Source: Caulobacter sp. NIBR2454
Lineage (GTDB): Bacteria > Pseudomonadota > Alphaproteobacteria > Caulobacterales > Caulobacteraceae
Direction: 5' to 3'
Length of the DNA: 64,000 bases
NCBI RefSeq assembly: GCF_027474405.1
Contig: NZ_CP114871.1
Location: forward strand, 2,551,001 to 2,615,000
Below the pieces are notes generated by a model, which made no database searches, had not been told where the DNA came from, and worked only from the letters and a program-made list of their open reading frames with translations. The position numbers and the translations under genes are program-made. Within the stretch, counting starts at the first letter, position 1. Every line of letters begins with the position of its first letter. Positions 41,692 to 50,147 of the stretch are shown in pieces.

Positions 41692-42786
41692 TCAGCCCCC
41701 CACCGCCCCCGGCAGTTCGCGCACCAACGCCGCAAGGGCTTCGGGTTCGCGCACGGCGATTCTCGCCCATTGGGGGTAGGCGTCGCCGAATTGGCGCAGG
41801 AGGACACCCTTTGTTTCCAGGCGCTTGAGGATGCCCGCCGCGTCCGGTCCGAGGTCGGCCCAGACGTAGGACGCGACGGACGGCAGGGTGCGCAGGCCGG
41901 CGGCCTTGCAGGCGCCTTCGATGATGGCGCGGCCCTTGGCGGTCGTGGCGGCGGCGGCGGCGAGGTAGGGGCGGTCCTTGTAGGCGACCTCGGCGGCGAC
42001 CAGGGCCGGGGTGTTGTGCGAGGTGGCCAGGACGCTGCGGATCTTCATGGCCCGCTGGGGCGTGGCCAGGGCGTAGCCGAGGCGCAGGCCGGCGAGGCCA
42101 TAGGCCTTGGAGAAGGTGCCGGCGACGATGACGTCGTGGCCTTCGCGCACCAGGTCGGCGACGCTGTGGACCTCCGGGTCCGGCAGCAGGTCGATGAAGG
42201 CCTCGTCCACCACCACCGGCACGGTCTTGGCCGTCTGGCGGCACCAGGCGCGCAGGGCGGCCGGGTCGGCCAGCAGGCCGGTCGGATTGTTGGGGTTGCA
42301 GACATAGGCCAGCTTCACGTCCGGGCCGAGCCCGGCGGTCATGGCGGCGAAGTCGATCTGGAAGTCGGCGGCCATGGGCGCCCGGCGGTTCGGCAGACCC
42401 TGGCGCGCGGCGTACTTGGCGTGGGTGTCGTAGGTCAGGGACGGCAGCAACTGCACCCCACCCTGAGTCCAGAAGGCGGTGATGAGGGACAGCATCTCCA
42501 GCGAGCCGGTGGTGATGACCACGTTCTCGGGTTTCAGGCCGTTCTCGGCGGCGATCTTGGCGATCAGCCGCGTCTCTTCGGCGTGCGGGTAGTTGGCGAC
42601 GGTGTGGACGACGTTCCGCGCCGCCTCCACGGCCCGGGCGGGCGGACCGTGAGGGTTTTCGGTGATGTTGAGCGGCCCGACGACGGGGCCCGCAGCCGAC
42701 GCGGTCTCGGCGAACATAAGCGAGCCGGCCAGGGCGCCGGTGGCGGCGAACAGGCCAGGAAGATCGCGACGGCTGCAGGTGGTCAT
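41692..42786 (-). CDS. Tat-exported PLP aminotransferase (HisC-like)
   Basis: 364 aa. The twin-arginine leader (CSRRDLPGLFAATGALAGSLM, cleavage after FAETASA) implies periplasmic location, rare for a PLP enzyme. Class I/II fold: VANYPHAEETRLIAKIAAENGL, YVCNPNNPTG, VVVDEAFIDL, and SKAYGLAGLRLGYA with the PLP Lys. Closest to histidinol-phosphate-type aminotransferases. It starts 5 bp after the TonB receptor ends, so the two form an operon. It may act on an imported amine or amino acid. The real substrate is unknown. Confidence 0.85.
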   Translation of the reverse strand: MTTCSRRDLPGLFAATGALAGSLMFAETASAAGPVVGPLNITENPHGPPARAVEAARNVVHTVANYPHAEETRLIAKIAAENGLKPENVVITTGSLEMLSLITAFWTQGGVQLLPSLTYDTHAKYAARQGLPNRRAPMAADFQIDFAAMTAGLGPDVKLAYVCNPNNPTGLLADPAALRAWCRQTAKTVPVVVDEAFIDLLPDPEVHSVADLVREGHDVIVAGTFSKAYGLAGLRLGYALATPQRAMKIRSVLATSHNTPALVAAEVAYKDRPYLAAAAATTAKGRAIIEGACKAAGLRTLPSVASYVWADLGPDAAGILKRLETKGVLLRQFGDAYPQWARIAVREPEALAALVRELPGAVGG

Positions 42787-42791
42787 GGTGC

Positions 42792-45188
42792 TTAGAACCT
42801 CACGGCGAGGCGGGCGTAGTAACGGCCGCCGTCGGTGTCATAGACCGCGTTGCGCGAGTAGATCAGGCCACGCGAGGCCTGGAAAGTCGCCTCGTCCGGA
42901 TACTGGTCGAACAGGTTCTCGGCGCCGAGGGTCAGCTTGACCCCTTCGCGCAGCTCGGCGGTCACCGCCAGGTCGATCAGGGCCTGGGCCCCGAAGTCCT
43001 GGATCAGGTTCTTGGAGTCCTGGAACTGGGCGTCGGTCCATTCGCCGAAGTAGCGGACCCGGCCCATGATGTTGAACCGGCCGAAGGTGTAGTCGGCGGT
43101 CAGGTTGCCGGTGTGCTGCGGCAGGCCGTTCTCCAGGTTCTGGCGGGTCAGCTCGGACACCGCCACCACCGCCTTTTCAAGCTTGGTGTCGTTGTAGTTG
43201 TAGGCGGCGGTCAGGGTCAGATCGCCCGGACCGACCGGCATGCGGTAGGAGCCGACGACGTCGAGGCCTTGGGTCTTGGTCTCGGTCGAATTGACGAAGT
43301 AGCTGATGGTGGTCAGCACGTCGGCGCCGGGGACGTTGGCGGCGACCAGCTGGGCGCGGATGGCCGGGGTGACGGTGAAGTTGGGCGAGCCGGCCAGACG
43401 GTCCTTCACCTCCACGCGATAATAGTCGATCGAGCCGGTGAAGCCGCCCCGGCGGGCGGTGACGCCCAGGGACAGGTTCTGAGACTCTTCGGGCTTCAGC
43501 GGCTTGGCGCCGAAGAACACCGCCACCGGATCCAGCGGCGACAGGCGGCCGGTGGTGAACAGACGAAGGGTGGTGGTGTCCAGGCCCTGCGACGTGCGGC
43601 TGGAGAACACCTGGGCCGGGGTCGGGGCGCGGAATCCGGTGGAGAAGGCGCCGCGAACGGCCAGGCCGTCGGTGATGTCGTAGCGAGCGGCGACCTTGTA
43701 GTCGGTGGTCGAGCCGAAGGTGGAGAAGTCCTCGTGGCGGATGGCCACGTCGGCGGTGAACTGGTCGGTGATCGGCATGTCGAGGTCGGCATAGACCGCC
43801 CAGCTGTCCTGGTCCCATTCGCCGGCCTGGGTCGGGCTGTAGCCCGGGAAGCCGTTGGAGCCGGACGGCAGGCCCGCCGCCGCGCCGGGTCCGATCTGCC
43901 AGGAGAACGGATCGCCCGCCTCGATCTTGTAGGTCTCGACCCGGCGCTCGGCGCCGAAGGCCAGGTTGGCGGGGGCCGCCAGCCAGCCCATGGCCAGGGT
44001 CTTGTTGAAGTCCAGATTCAGGTTCTGCTCTTCCTGGATCAGGGTGCCCGGCTTGAAGTTCCGCGGCGACTGCGGGCCGAAGGAGGCGTTGATCGAGTTG
44101 TCCAGGAAATAGCTGATCTCGTCCCGGCCGAAGGACGCGCTGGCGTCCCAGGTCAGGCCCATGCTCTCAAGCTCGCCGCGCAGGCCGCCGTTGAGCTGGA
44201 AGTCGGTCTCGTCCTGGCCGAACTGCGGCGCGAAGCCGGTCGGGTAGATCGAGCGCAGGTTCCAGCCCGGGAACAGGGTCGTGGTGCGGTACGCGGTGTC
44301 GGTGGCGGGGTTGCGCCAGTTGAAGTCGTTGACACCCCAGCTGTCGGCATAGGTGCCGAAGCCATACAGCTCCATGGTCTCGCCCACCGGCAGCATCAGG
44401 TTCAGCGCGCCGCGCAGGACCTCGCGTTCCGGCTGGCCCCAGCGCTGCACCGGGTTGGGTACGGCCAGGGTCGGGTTGGCGTTCTGGAAGGCGATGGCGT
44501 CGGGGCGCTGGCGAGTGCGCGAGGTGGCCTCGCCGTCCGCATAGGTGACGCTGGCCACCAGATGGCCGCCATCGCCGATCTTCACGCCATAGCGGGCGGC
44601 GGTCTCGATCAGGCGGCCGTCGCCCTCATAGTACTGCGAGCCCTGGACCGTGCCGTAGAAGCCTTCCTCGTCCGACAGGATCAGGTTGATGACCCCGGCG
44701 ATGGCGTCCGAACCGTACTGGGCCGAGGCGCCGTCGCGCAGCACCTCGATGCGGCCGAGCGCGATGGACGGGATCGAGGCCAGGTCCGGCGCCTGAACGT
44801 TGCCGCTGAGAAAGGCCGAGCGGTGGAAGCGCTTGCCGTTGACCAGCACCAGGGTGTGGTGCGCCGCTAGGCCGCGCAGGGTCGCCGGGCGCACGTACTG
44901 CTGGCCGTCGGCGGTGGGGTTGCGCAGGACGTTGAAGGACGGGGTGATGGCCACCAGCTTGTCGGTCACCTGGTCGGAGACGACGTTGGTCAGGGCCTGG
45001 GACGAGACCACGTCCACCGGGGTGATGGCGTCGAAGGCGGTGCGGTCCACCCGGCGCGTGCCGGTGACGATCAGCTCGTCCAGCTGGCTCGCGCCCTCGG
45101 CGGCGGCGATTGGCGCGGTCTGGGCGAAAGCAGGTGTGGCGATCGCAGCGGCGAGTGCCGCCCATGCGGCGGTGGTCTTCAAGGTCAT
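42792..45188 (-). CDS. TonB-dependent outer-membrane receptor
   Basis: 798 aa from ATG 45188, signal peptide MTLKTTAAWAALAAAIATPAFAQ. TonB box and plug domain: SQLDELIVTGTRRVDRTAFDAITPVDVVS, RPATLRGLAAHHTLVLVNGKRFHRSAF and RIEVLRDGASAQYGSDAIAGVINLIL. The 22-strand barrel ends in YYARLAVRF with a terminal aromatic. The plug is of the VLVNGKR type common in Caulobacterales. It imports a ligand with ExbBD-TonB energy; the linked exported aminotransferase suggests an amino-acid-like compound. No regulator or metal-site motif points to a substrate. Confidence 0.92.
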   Translation of the reverse strand: MTLKTTAAWAALAAAIATPAFAQTAPIAAAEGASQLDELIVTGTRRVDRTAFDAITPVDVVSSQALTNVVSDQVTDKLVAITPSFNVLRNPTADGQQYVRPATLRGLAAHHTLVLVNGKRFHRSAFLSGNVQAPDLASIPSIALGRIEVLRDGASAQYGSDAIAGVINLILSDEEGFYGTVQGSQYYEGDGRLIETAARYGVKIGDGGHLVASVTYADGEATSRTRQRPDAIAFQNANPTLAVPNPVQRWGQPEREVLRGALNLMLPVGETMELYGFGTYADSWGVNDFNWRNPATDTAYRTTTLFPGWNLRSIYPTGFAPQFGQDETDFQLNGGLRGELESMGLTWDASASFGRDEISYFLDNSINASFGPQSPRNFKPGTLIQEEQNLNLDFNKTLAMGWLAAPANLAFGAERRVETYKIEAGDPFSWQIGPGAAAGLPSGSNGFPGYSPTQAGEWDQDSWAVYADLDMPITDQFTADVAIRHEDFSTFGSTTDYKVAARYDITDGLAVRGAFSTGFRAPTPAQVFSSRTSQGLDTTTLRLFTTGRLSPLDPVAVFFGAKPLKPEESQNLSLGVTARRGGFTGSIDYYRVEVKDRLAGSPNFTVTPAIRAQLVAANVPGADVLTTISYFVNSTETKTQGLDVVGSYRMPVGPGDLTLTAAYNYNDTKLEKAVVAVSELTRQNLENGLPQHTGNLTADYTFGRFNIMGRVRYFGEWTDAQFQDSKNLIQDFGAQALIDLAVTAELREGVKLTLGAENLFDQYPDEATFQASRGLIYSRNAVYDTDGGRYYARLAVRF

Positions 45189-45363
45189 GGCCCATCCCCG
45201 GGGTCTGTTTGGAATGGGCGCGAGACCTAGACCGCCTCGTCCGTCGGTTCCGTGACGGTTAGGGCGTCGGATTGGTGAAGATCCTCGGTCGGTGAAAAGG
45301 GCACCGGGGGCCGCCTGAAAGGCGCCCTTCCCCTCGCAGCGTTCACTGAGGCATGCTCGGCGC

Positions 45364-45702
45364 ATGACCAAATATCTGATCTCATTTCCCAGCGAAGCCA
45401 TGGTCGTCAGCCCCGAAGAGCTGCCCGTCGTCGGCGCGGCCGCCCACGCGGTGGTCGAAGAAGCCAAGGCGGCCGGCGTCTATGTCTTCGCCGGCGGCAT
45501 TCACGAAGGGGTCGACCCCGTCCTGGTCTCCGGCGACGGCGAGGTCTCGACCGAGATCTATCCCGGCAGCCGGCTCAAGGGCGGCTTCACAGTGCTGGAA
45601 CTGCCCACCCGCGAAGACGCCGTGGAATGGGCGAGAAAGATGGCCGCCGCCTGCCGCTGCTCCCAGGAACTCCGCGAGTTCATGTACGACCCGGCGAGTT
45701 AG
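45364..45702 (+). CDS. YciI-family (DGPF) protein
   Basis: 112 aa. MTKYLISFPSEAMVVSPEELPVVGAAAHAVVEEAKAAGVYVFAGGIHEG and GGFTVLELPTREDAVEWARKMAAACRCSQELREF give the dimeric alpha-beta fold of YCII-related proteins. The usual DG-F motif is replaced by GGFTV. Some relatives are dimeric enzymes acting on small phenols, but function here is unknown. It lies 15 bp upstream of the AraC regulator, so they form an operon. Its 3' 95 bp reappear at 47514-47608. Confidence 0.85.
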   Translation: MTKYLISFPSEAMVVSPEELPVVGAAAHAVVEEAKAAGVYVFAGGIHEGVDPVLVSGDGEVSTEIYPGSRLKGGFTVLELPTREDAVEWARKMAAACRCSQELREFMYDPAS

Positions 45703-45717
45703 GGGAGCGGCGCGACG

Positions 45718-46527
45718 ATGGCCGCAGACGCTGACAACTGGGTGTTCAGATCATCCGGCGGCATCGACCGTATAGAGGCGCGGCTCAACGGCACGGCCTT
45801 CGCGCCGCATCGGCACGACACCTATGCCATCGGGATCACTATCGCCGGGGTCCAGACCTTCGACTATCGCGGCGCAGCGCGGCATTCGCTTCCGGGACAG
45901 ATGGTCGTGCTGCATCCGGACGAGCTCCATGACGGACGCGCGGGCGACGGCATGCCGTTCCAGTACCGAACGGCCTACGTCGCGCCGGCCGACATCCAGC
46001 GAGTTCTCGGCGGCCGGGCGCTTCCATTCATTCAGGATGGCGTGTCTGACGACCCGCGGCTTCGTCGGGTCGTCAGTGAGCTGCTTGACGACCTCGACCG
46101 TCCGCTGGACAGCCTTGAGTATGAGCAGGCGGTCACGGACATCACGACGGCCTTGTTGCAAGCCGCCGGCATCGAGCCGCCCCGCAATCGCGCCAACCAC
46201 GCCGCGGTTTTGCGAGCACGCGATTTCATCGAGGCGAATCTCGAAGGCGCCCCGACGCTCGCCGACCTTGAACAGGCCGCGCAGCAAGACCGCTGGGGGC
46301 TGTCGCGGGATTTCCGCGCCCTTCTGGGCTCAAGCCCCTACCGCTATCTCATCTTTCGGCGGCTTGATCGGGCGCGTGAGATGATGGGCAAGGGCGCTGA
46401 ACTCGCCGATGTGGCCCAGGCCAGCGGATTCGCCGATCAGAGCCATTTCACCCGCCTTTTCAAGAAGGCCTACGGCATGACGCCCCGGACCTGGGTCGCC
46501 ACGCACAGACGTTCAAGATCAGACTGA
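45718..46527 (+). CDS. AraC-family regulator
   Basis: 269 aa. The N-terminal cupin ligand domain opens FAPHRHDTYAIGITIAGVQTFDYRGA and continues PGQMVVLHPDELHDGRAGD. The C-terminal pair of helix-turn-helix motifs is ARDFIEANLEGAPTLADLEQAAQQDRWGLSRDFRALLGSSPYRYLIFRRLDRAREMM, then VAQASGFADQSHFTRLFKKAYGMTPRTW. AraC with an AraC_binding cupin typically activates transporters or catabolic genes. Likely targets are YciI and CPBP genes nearby. Confidence 0.92.
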   Translation: MAADADNWVFRSSGGIDRIEARLNGTAFAPHRHDTYAIGITIAGVQTFDYRGAARHSLPGQMVVLHPDELHDGRAGDGMPFQYRTAYVAPADIQRVLGGRALPFIQDGVSDDPRLRRVVSELLDDLDRPLDSLEYEQAVTDITTALLQAAGIEPPRNRANHAAVLRARDFIEANLEGAPTLADLEQAAQQDRWGLSRDFRALLGSSPYRYLIFRRLDRAREMMGKGAELADVAQASGFADQSHFTRLFKKAYGMTPRTWVATHRRSRSD

Positions 46528-46570
46528 GCCGCCTACTCTATCCTGACCCGTCCCGACAACGGAGCCAGGC

Positions 46571-47341
46571 ATGACCCCCACGATCAATCCCGCAAGAACG
46601 CCGGCCTCCGCCAAGCAGGAGCGACCGGACAGCGCGGCGAAACCTTTGATCGACCGGCGCAGGGCCGCCGCTGAGCTGGCGGTCTTTGGTTCGCTGGCGC
46701 TGGTGCTGCGGATCGCCTTCGACCCGTTCTTCTGGCGGTTCGCGGGCCCGACGTCGCTCATCGCGACCCTCGTCTGCCTAGCGCTCTACCTGCGGCGACG
46801 GGGAGAGGGATATTCGTCGTTCGGCCTAATCGTACTCAATGGCGTCAAGGCCAAGCTGATGGTCTTGCCACAAGCCTTGCTGGTCTTCGGATTCTTCGCC
46901 GTCGCCGTTGCGAGCGTCCTGCATGGCGCAGAGGCGCTCGGGTGGGACTTTATGAAAGTGGTTCCCGAGGGCGTCGAGGATCGCTGGGGCGACGTCCAGG
47001 GCAATCTTCCGGTCTTCCTTCTATGGCTCGGGATTGTCTGGACCGCTGCGGCGTTCGGCGAAGAAATGTTCTTTCGCGGCTTTCTGGTGACGCGCGCCGC
47101 AGCCCTGTTTCGCGGTGTTCCTTTCGGCGTGGTGTTCGCCGTTCTGCTTCCCGCGCTTTTGTTCGGCCTGGGACATTTCTATTATCAGGGGCTTCGGGGA
47201 CTGGTGACGACCACTGCTATCGGCATCGCTTTTGGAGCGGCGTTTCTCTTGTTGAAACGCAACCTCTGGCCGCTCGTGCTTGTTCACGGCGTCGTCGACA
47301 CGATCAACTTCACAGCGTTGTACCTGGGGCTGGAGAACTAG
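46571..47341 (+). CDS. CPBP-family intramembrane metalloprotease
   Basis: 256 aa with about seven membrane segments. The three CAAX/Abi motifs are present: EEMFFRGF (motif 1, EE-xxx-R), FGLGHFYYQG (motif 2, His) and VLVHGVVDTINF (motif 3, His and Asp). Members cleave prenylated or peptide substrates in the membrane and often give bacteriocin self-immunity. It lies 43 bp after the AraC gene, same direction, possibly co-transcribed. Confidence 0.9.
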   Translation: MTPTINPARTPASAKQERPDSAAKPLIDRRRAAAELAVFGSLALVLRIAFDPFFWRFAGPTSLIATLVCLALYLRRRGEGYSSFGLIVLNGVKAKLMVLPQALLVFGFFAVAVASVLHGAEALGWDFMKVVPEGVEDRWGDVQGNLPVFLLWLGIVWTAAAFGEEMFFRGFLVTRAAALFRGVPFGVVFAVLLPALLFGLGHFYYQGLRGLVTTTAIGIAFGAAFLLLKRNLWPLVLVHGVVDTINFTALYLGLEN

Positions 47342-47513
47342 GTCTTCACTGATGTTCAGCTTGGGAAGCTGACGCTCCAGCGCCGGCCTTCCGGATTGAC
47401 CGAGATCACCGCCCCCTCGGCCTCCACAACCGGAGCCCCCACGCCGACCATCTTGGTGACGCGGTAGACGCCTGAAGGCGGGAGCGCCATCACGCTGGTG
47501 CTGTAACCACCCG

Positions 47514-47608
47514 CCCGCGAAGACGCCGTGGAATGGGCGAGGAAGATGGCCGTCGCCTGCCGCTGCGCGCAGGAACGGCGCGAGTTCATGTACGACTCGG
47601 CGAGTTAG
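47514..47608 (+). pseudogene. Truncated second copy of the YciI gene 3' end
   Basis: 95 bp aligned without gaps to 45608-45702, 88 of 95 bases identical, in the same direction and ending at the same TAG. The encoded tail REDAVEWARKMAVACRCAQERREFMYDSAS keeps the reading frame, but the 5' two thirds of the gene is absent. Together the copies bracket the AraC and CPBP genes. The 47342-47513 stretch before it holds only a weak minus-strand frame (MALPPSGVYRVTKMVG, 47356-47490) that I cannot support as a gene. Confidence 0.8.
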
Positions 47609-47632
47609 GGGGAGTAGTGGCGTTGGACTGAC

Positions 47633-47968
47633 TCAATCACCCCACCATTCGTGATCACAATCACCGAAGAACCAGGCAGCCATAGGCTCCCCGCCCGACG
47701 TCGATCGATAGTGTACGACAACCGCTCGGAGAGACGGGTCACTATTCGGCTCTATGCTTGTGGACTTGAATTGAAGGTGTCGAGCGCGCTCGTCTCCTTC
47801 CGCGACCTTAGCTTCGAGCATTTTGTTTGCTCTGGATACTGCTTCGTCCTCCGTCATCGCGGCGCAGGCCGTCGATGCGGGCCTCATCGCGCAATAGGCA
47901 AAAAGACCCAGCAGGCTGAAGATTATCCCGTTGATTATCAGGATACGGCGGGTAGCTCTCTTGTCCAC
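47633..47968 (-). CDS. Membrane-anchored hypothetical protein (111 aa)
   Basis: GTG 47968 with GAGGAAGGG upstream. One N-terminal membrane segment (RRILIINGIIFSLLGLFAYCAM) is preceded by basic residues, so the C-terminal domain is outside the cytoplasm. The domain (DEAVSRANKMLEAKVAEGDERARHLQF, RAVVVHYRSTSGGEPMAAWFFGDCDHEWWGD) has no known family. Codon use is less GC-extreme than in core neighbours, in line with an accessory insertion. Confidence 0.55.
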   Translation of the reverse strand: MDKRATRRILIINGIIFSLLGLFAYCAMRPASTACAAMTEDEAVSRANKMLEAKVAEGDERARHLQFKSTSIEPNSDPSLRAVVVHYRSTSGGEPMAAWFFGDCDHEWWGD

Positions 47969-48078
47969 GCGGTTCGTTCCCTTCCTCGCGAAGGCACCAG
48001 ATTCGGTCGCGCGAAGCAACGCCAGAGGCACACTACGGCAGCCGCTGAGCTTCCGGACACAATCACCGTAGTCTGCTT

Positions 48079-48918
48079 CTAAGCTCGCGGCTGACCGTCC
48101 TCGTCCATTCGCCGCGCTAGCCGTTGAAGGAAGTCCCGCACGACGCGTAGCAGATGCTCCGCCTCCTCATGCGTGTACTTCTGCTCAAGATGCATGGTGG
48201 CATTCCGCCAAGGATTCTGCATCGCCGCAAGGGCAGCATAAGCATTCTCAAACAACTGTCCGTCACCCGACATTCGGGCCGGCGACCCCTTGGGCCAGCG
48301 CTTGTCCATTTCTTCCGCAATCTTGCGGAGCAGCGCTCCCCAGTTTCGGTCTGCCCCCTTGAGTGGATCGGGAATGGCAAGGCATCGGGACATCGCCATG
48401 ATGCCACCTTCGACACAGCGCAACGAATGAAATGCACTGGCGGTAGAGCGACTAAGGGAAAGGCACTTTGCAGCCTCATCGAGGTCGTAGATCAGGCTGG
48501 GAAACTTCGCCGCGACGTCTTCCCCATACATCGACGCGCCTCCTTCAAAGTAAGCGAGGAGGCCGGTTTCCACCCATAGGAAGTGCGTTCCCGTCAGTTC
48601 GTCTTCGAGGCGCGAGTAGATGCTATGATGCTTCTGACGAAGCGTACCCGCGTCGCACTTTCCACTATTCAACAGGCCCATCAGCCGTTCGATGTCTGCG
48701 ATCGCTGTTTTGGCACCAATGGGGGCGGCCAATTCGTCTCGCATGGACTCGAGATAGGGTAGGATAATATCTCGAAAACCATCCGGCACCTTCACGGTCT
48801 CGGCCTGCGGGGTGAGCTTTGAGACACCCGGGTCCAACATTGCTGCCACCTGACCAGCGGCATATCCGAGCTTTACCCAGCTAGTGGCCGAGAGCTTGAG
48901 CATATCGATTGGGCTCAT
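48079..48918 (-). CDS. HEPN-like accessory protein with RxxxxH motif
   Basis: 279 aa from ATG 48918; an ATG at 49002 would add 28. The C-terminal half is helical and contains ASAFHSLRCVEGGIMAMSRCL and NPWRNATMHLEQKYTHEEAEHLLRVVRDFL. RNATMH fits the HEPN RNase signature R-x4-H, and the long helix after it is also typical. HEPN proteins are common in toxin, abortive-infection and CRISPR systems. No cognate nucleotidyltransferase or other defence gene is adjacent. GC is lower than surrounding genes, so transfer is likely. Confidence 0.6.
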   Translation of the reverse strand: MSPIDMLKLSATSWVKLGYAAGQVAAMLDPGVSKLTPQAETVKVPDGFRDIILPYLESMRDELAAPIGAKTAIADIERLMGLLNSGKCDAGTLRQKHHSIYSRLEDELTGTHFLWVETGLLAYFEGGASMYGEDVAAKFPSLIYDLDEAAKCLSLSRSTASAFHSLRCVEGGIMAMSRCLAIPDPLKGADRNWGALLRKIAEEMDKRWPKGSPARMSGDGQLFENAYAALAAMQNPWRNATMHLEQKYTHEEAEHLLRVVRDFLQRLARRMDEDGQPRA

Positions 48919-49109
48919 AAGTCGCCCACGAGGAATTCGCGGGCTTGCTCGGTTACTATAGCCAATCGTTGGGCGGACCGAATCCAGCAAGTTAGCAATC
49001 AAGAACCGCCAGCAGGCCTGAGCCTTCGCCCTCCCCGCCGGAACGGTGACGCTAGACGAACGCTAGGAGAAGGCTGGGGCGTTCCAGTCGGATCGACGGA
49101 TGGCGTGAC

Positions 49110-50147
49110 GTGGACACTGAGGGCGTGATTTCGGAGCTGAGCACCCTGGACGAGGCCAGGCTGCTCAATATCGGCGGCAGCATCCTGACCCTGGGCGGGC
49201 TGGTGTCGGGGGCGGTGATCGTCGCACTGGCGATACTGATCTCCTGGCTGCTGACGCGGGGCGTGCGGCGGATGCGGCTGAAGGCGCATCGCAGCGCCCA
49301 GGCGCTGTATCTGCTGGAGAAGCTGGCCGGCTACGGCATCGTCATCATCGGGGTCTTCGTGGGCCTGTCGGCGGCGGGGCTGAACCTGTCGTCCCTGGCG
49401 GTGTTCGCGGGGGCCATCGGCATCGGCGTGGGCCTTGGCCTGCAGGGTGTGGTCAAGGAGTTCGTGTCCGGCATCTTCCTGATCTTCGACCGGATGGTTT
49501 CGGTGGGCGACTATGTGGAGCTGGAGGGCGGGACCCGCGGGGCCATCGCCGAGATCGGCCCTCGCGCCACGCGCATCCGCACCAACGACAACGTCAATGT
49601 CATCATCCCCAACTCGCACCTGATCGAGGGGCCGGTCACCAACTGGACCCTGAAGGGCGATACGCGGCGCATCCACATTCCGTTCTCGGTGGCCTATGGC
49701 GCCAACCGGGGCCAGGTGCGCGAGGCGGTCCTGGAGGCGGCCAAGGCCTCGCCCTTCACCCTGCCCGAGACCGAGGCGCGCAAGAGCCAAGTGTGGCTGG
49801 TGGGATTTGGTGACAGCAGCCTGAACTTCGAGCTGCTGGTCTGGCCGACCCAGGAGGCGGTGAAGCGGCCGGCCGCCATGCACGCGGCCTACACCTGGGC
49901 CATCGCCGACGCCCTGGACGCCGCCGGCATCGAGGTTCCGTTCCCGCAGACCGACCTGCGCATCCGCAGCGTGCTGGGCCGCGAGGGCGATGATGCGCTT
50001 AAAGCCCTGGGCCTGTCCGAACACCTGGCGGCGACGAAGCGAGAGGCCCCGGCCGACGGCGCCCCTTCGCCCGCGCCGACGGTCAATGACGCGGCGGCCG
50101 ACCTGCTGGACCCCGCCATCGATCCGGTGGAAAGCCCCGAGGGCTAG
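49110..50147 (+). CDS. MscS-family mechanosensitive channel
   Basis: 345 aa, GTG start. Three membrane segments: GSILTLGGLVSGAVIVALAILISWLL, YGIVIIGVFVGLSAAGLNLSSL and the pore helix VFAGAIGIGVGLGLQGVVKEFVSGIFLIFDR. The beta domain follows with VSVGDYVELEGGTRGAIAEIGPRATRIRTNDNVNVIIPNS, and then the alpha-beta domain. The Ala/Gly-rich pore helix is standard. It opens under membrane tension to release solutes on osmotic downshock. Its stop shares CTAG with the convergent kinase gene. Confidence 0.93.
   Translation: MDTEGVISELSTLDEARLLNIGGSILTLGGLVSGAVIVALAILISWLLTRGVRRMRLKAHRSAQALYLLEKLAGYGIVIIGVFVGLSAAGLNLSSLAVFAGAIGIGVGLGLQGVVKEFVSGIFLIFDRMVSVGDYVELEGGTRGAIAEIGPRATRIRTNDNVNVIIPNSHLIEGPVTNWTLKGDTRRIHIPFSVAYGANRGQVREAVLEAAKASPFTLPETEARKSQVWLVGFGDSSLNFELLVWPTQEAVKRPAAMHAAYTWAIADALDAAGIEVPFPQTDLRIRSVLGREGDDALKALGLSEHLAATKREAPADGAPSPAPTVNDAAADLLDPAIDPVESPEG

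Noticed and set aside
47356..47490. 44-codon minus-strand frame beside the YciI remnant
   Set aside because: No ribosome site and no family; its upstream part is only the complement of the YciI fragment.
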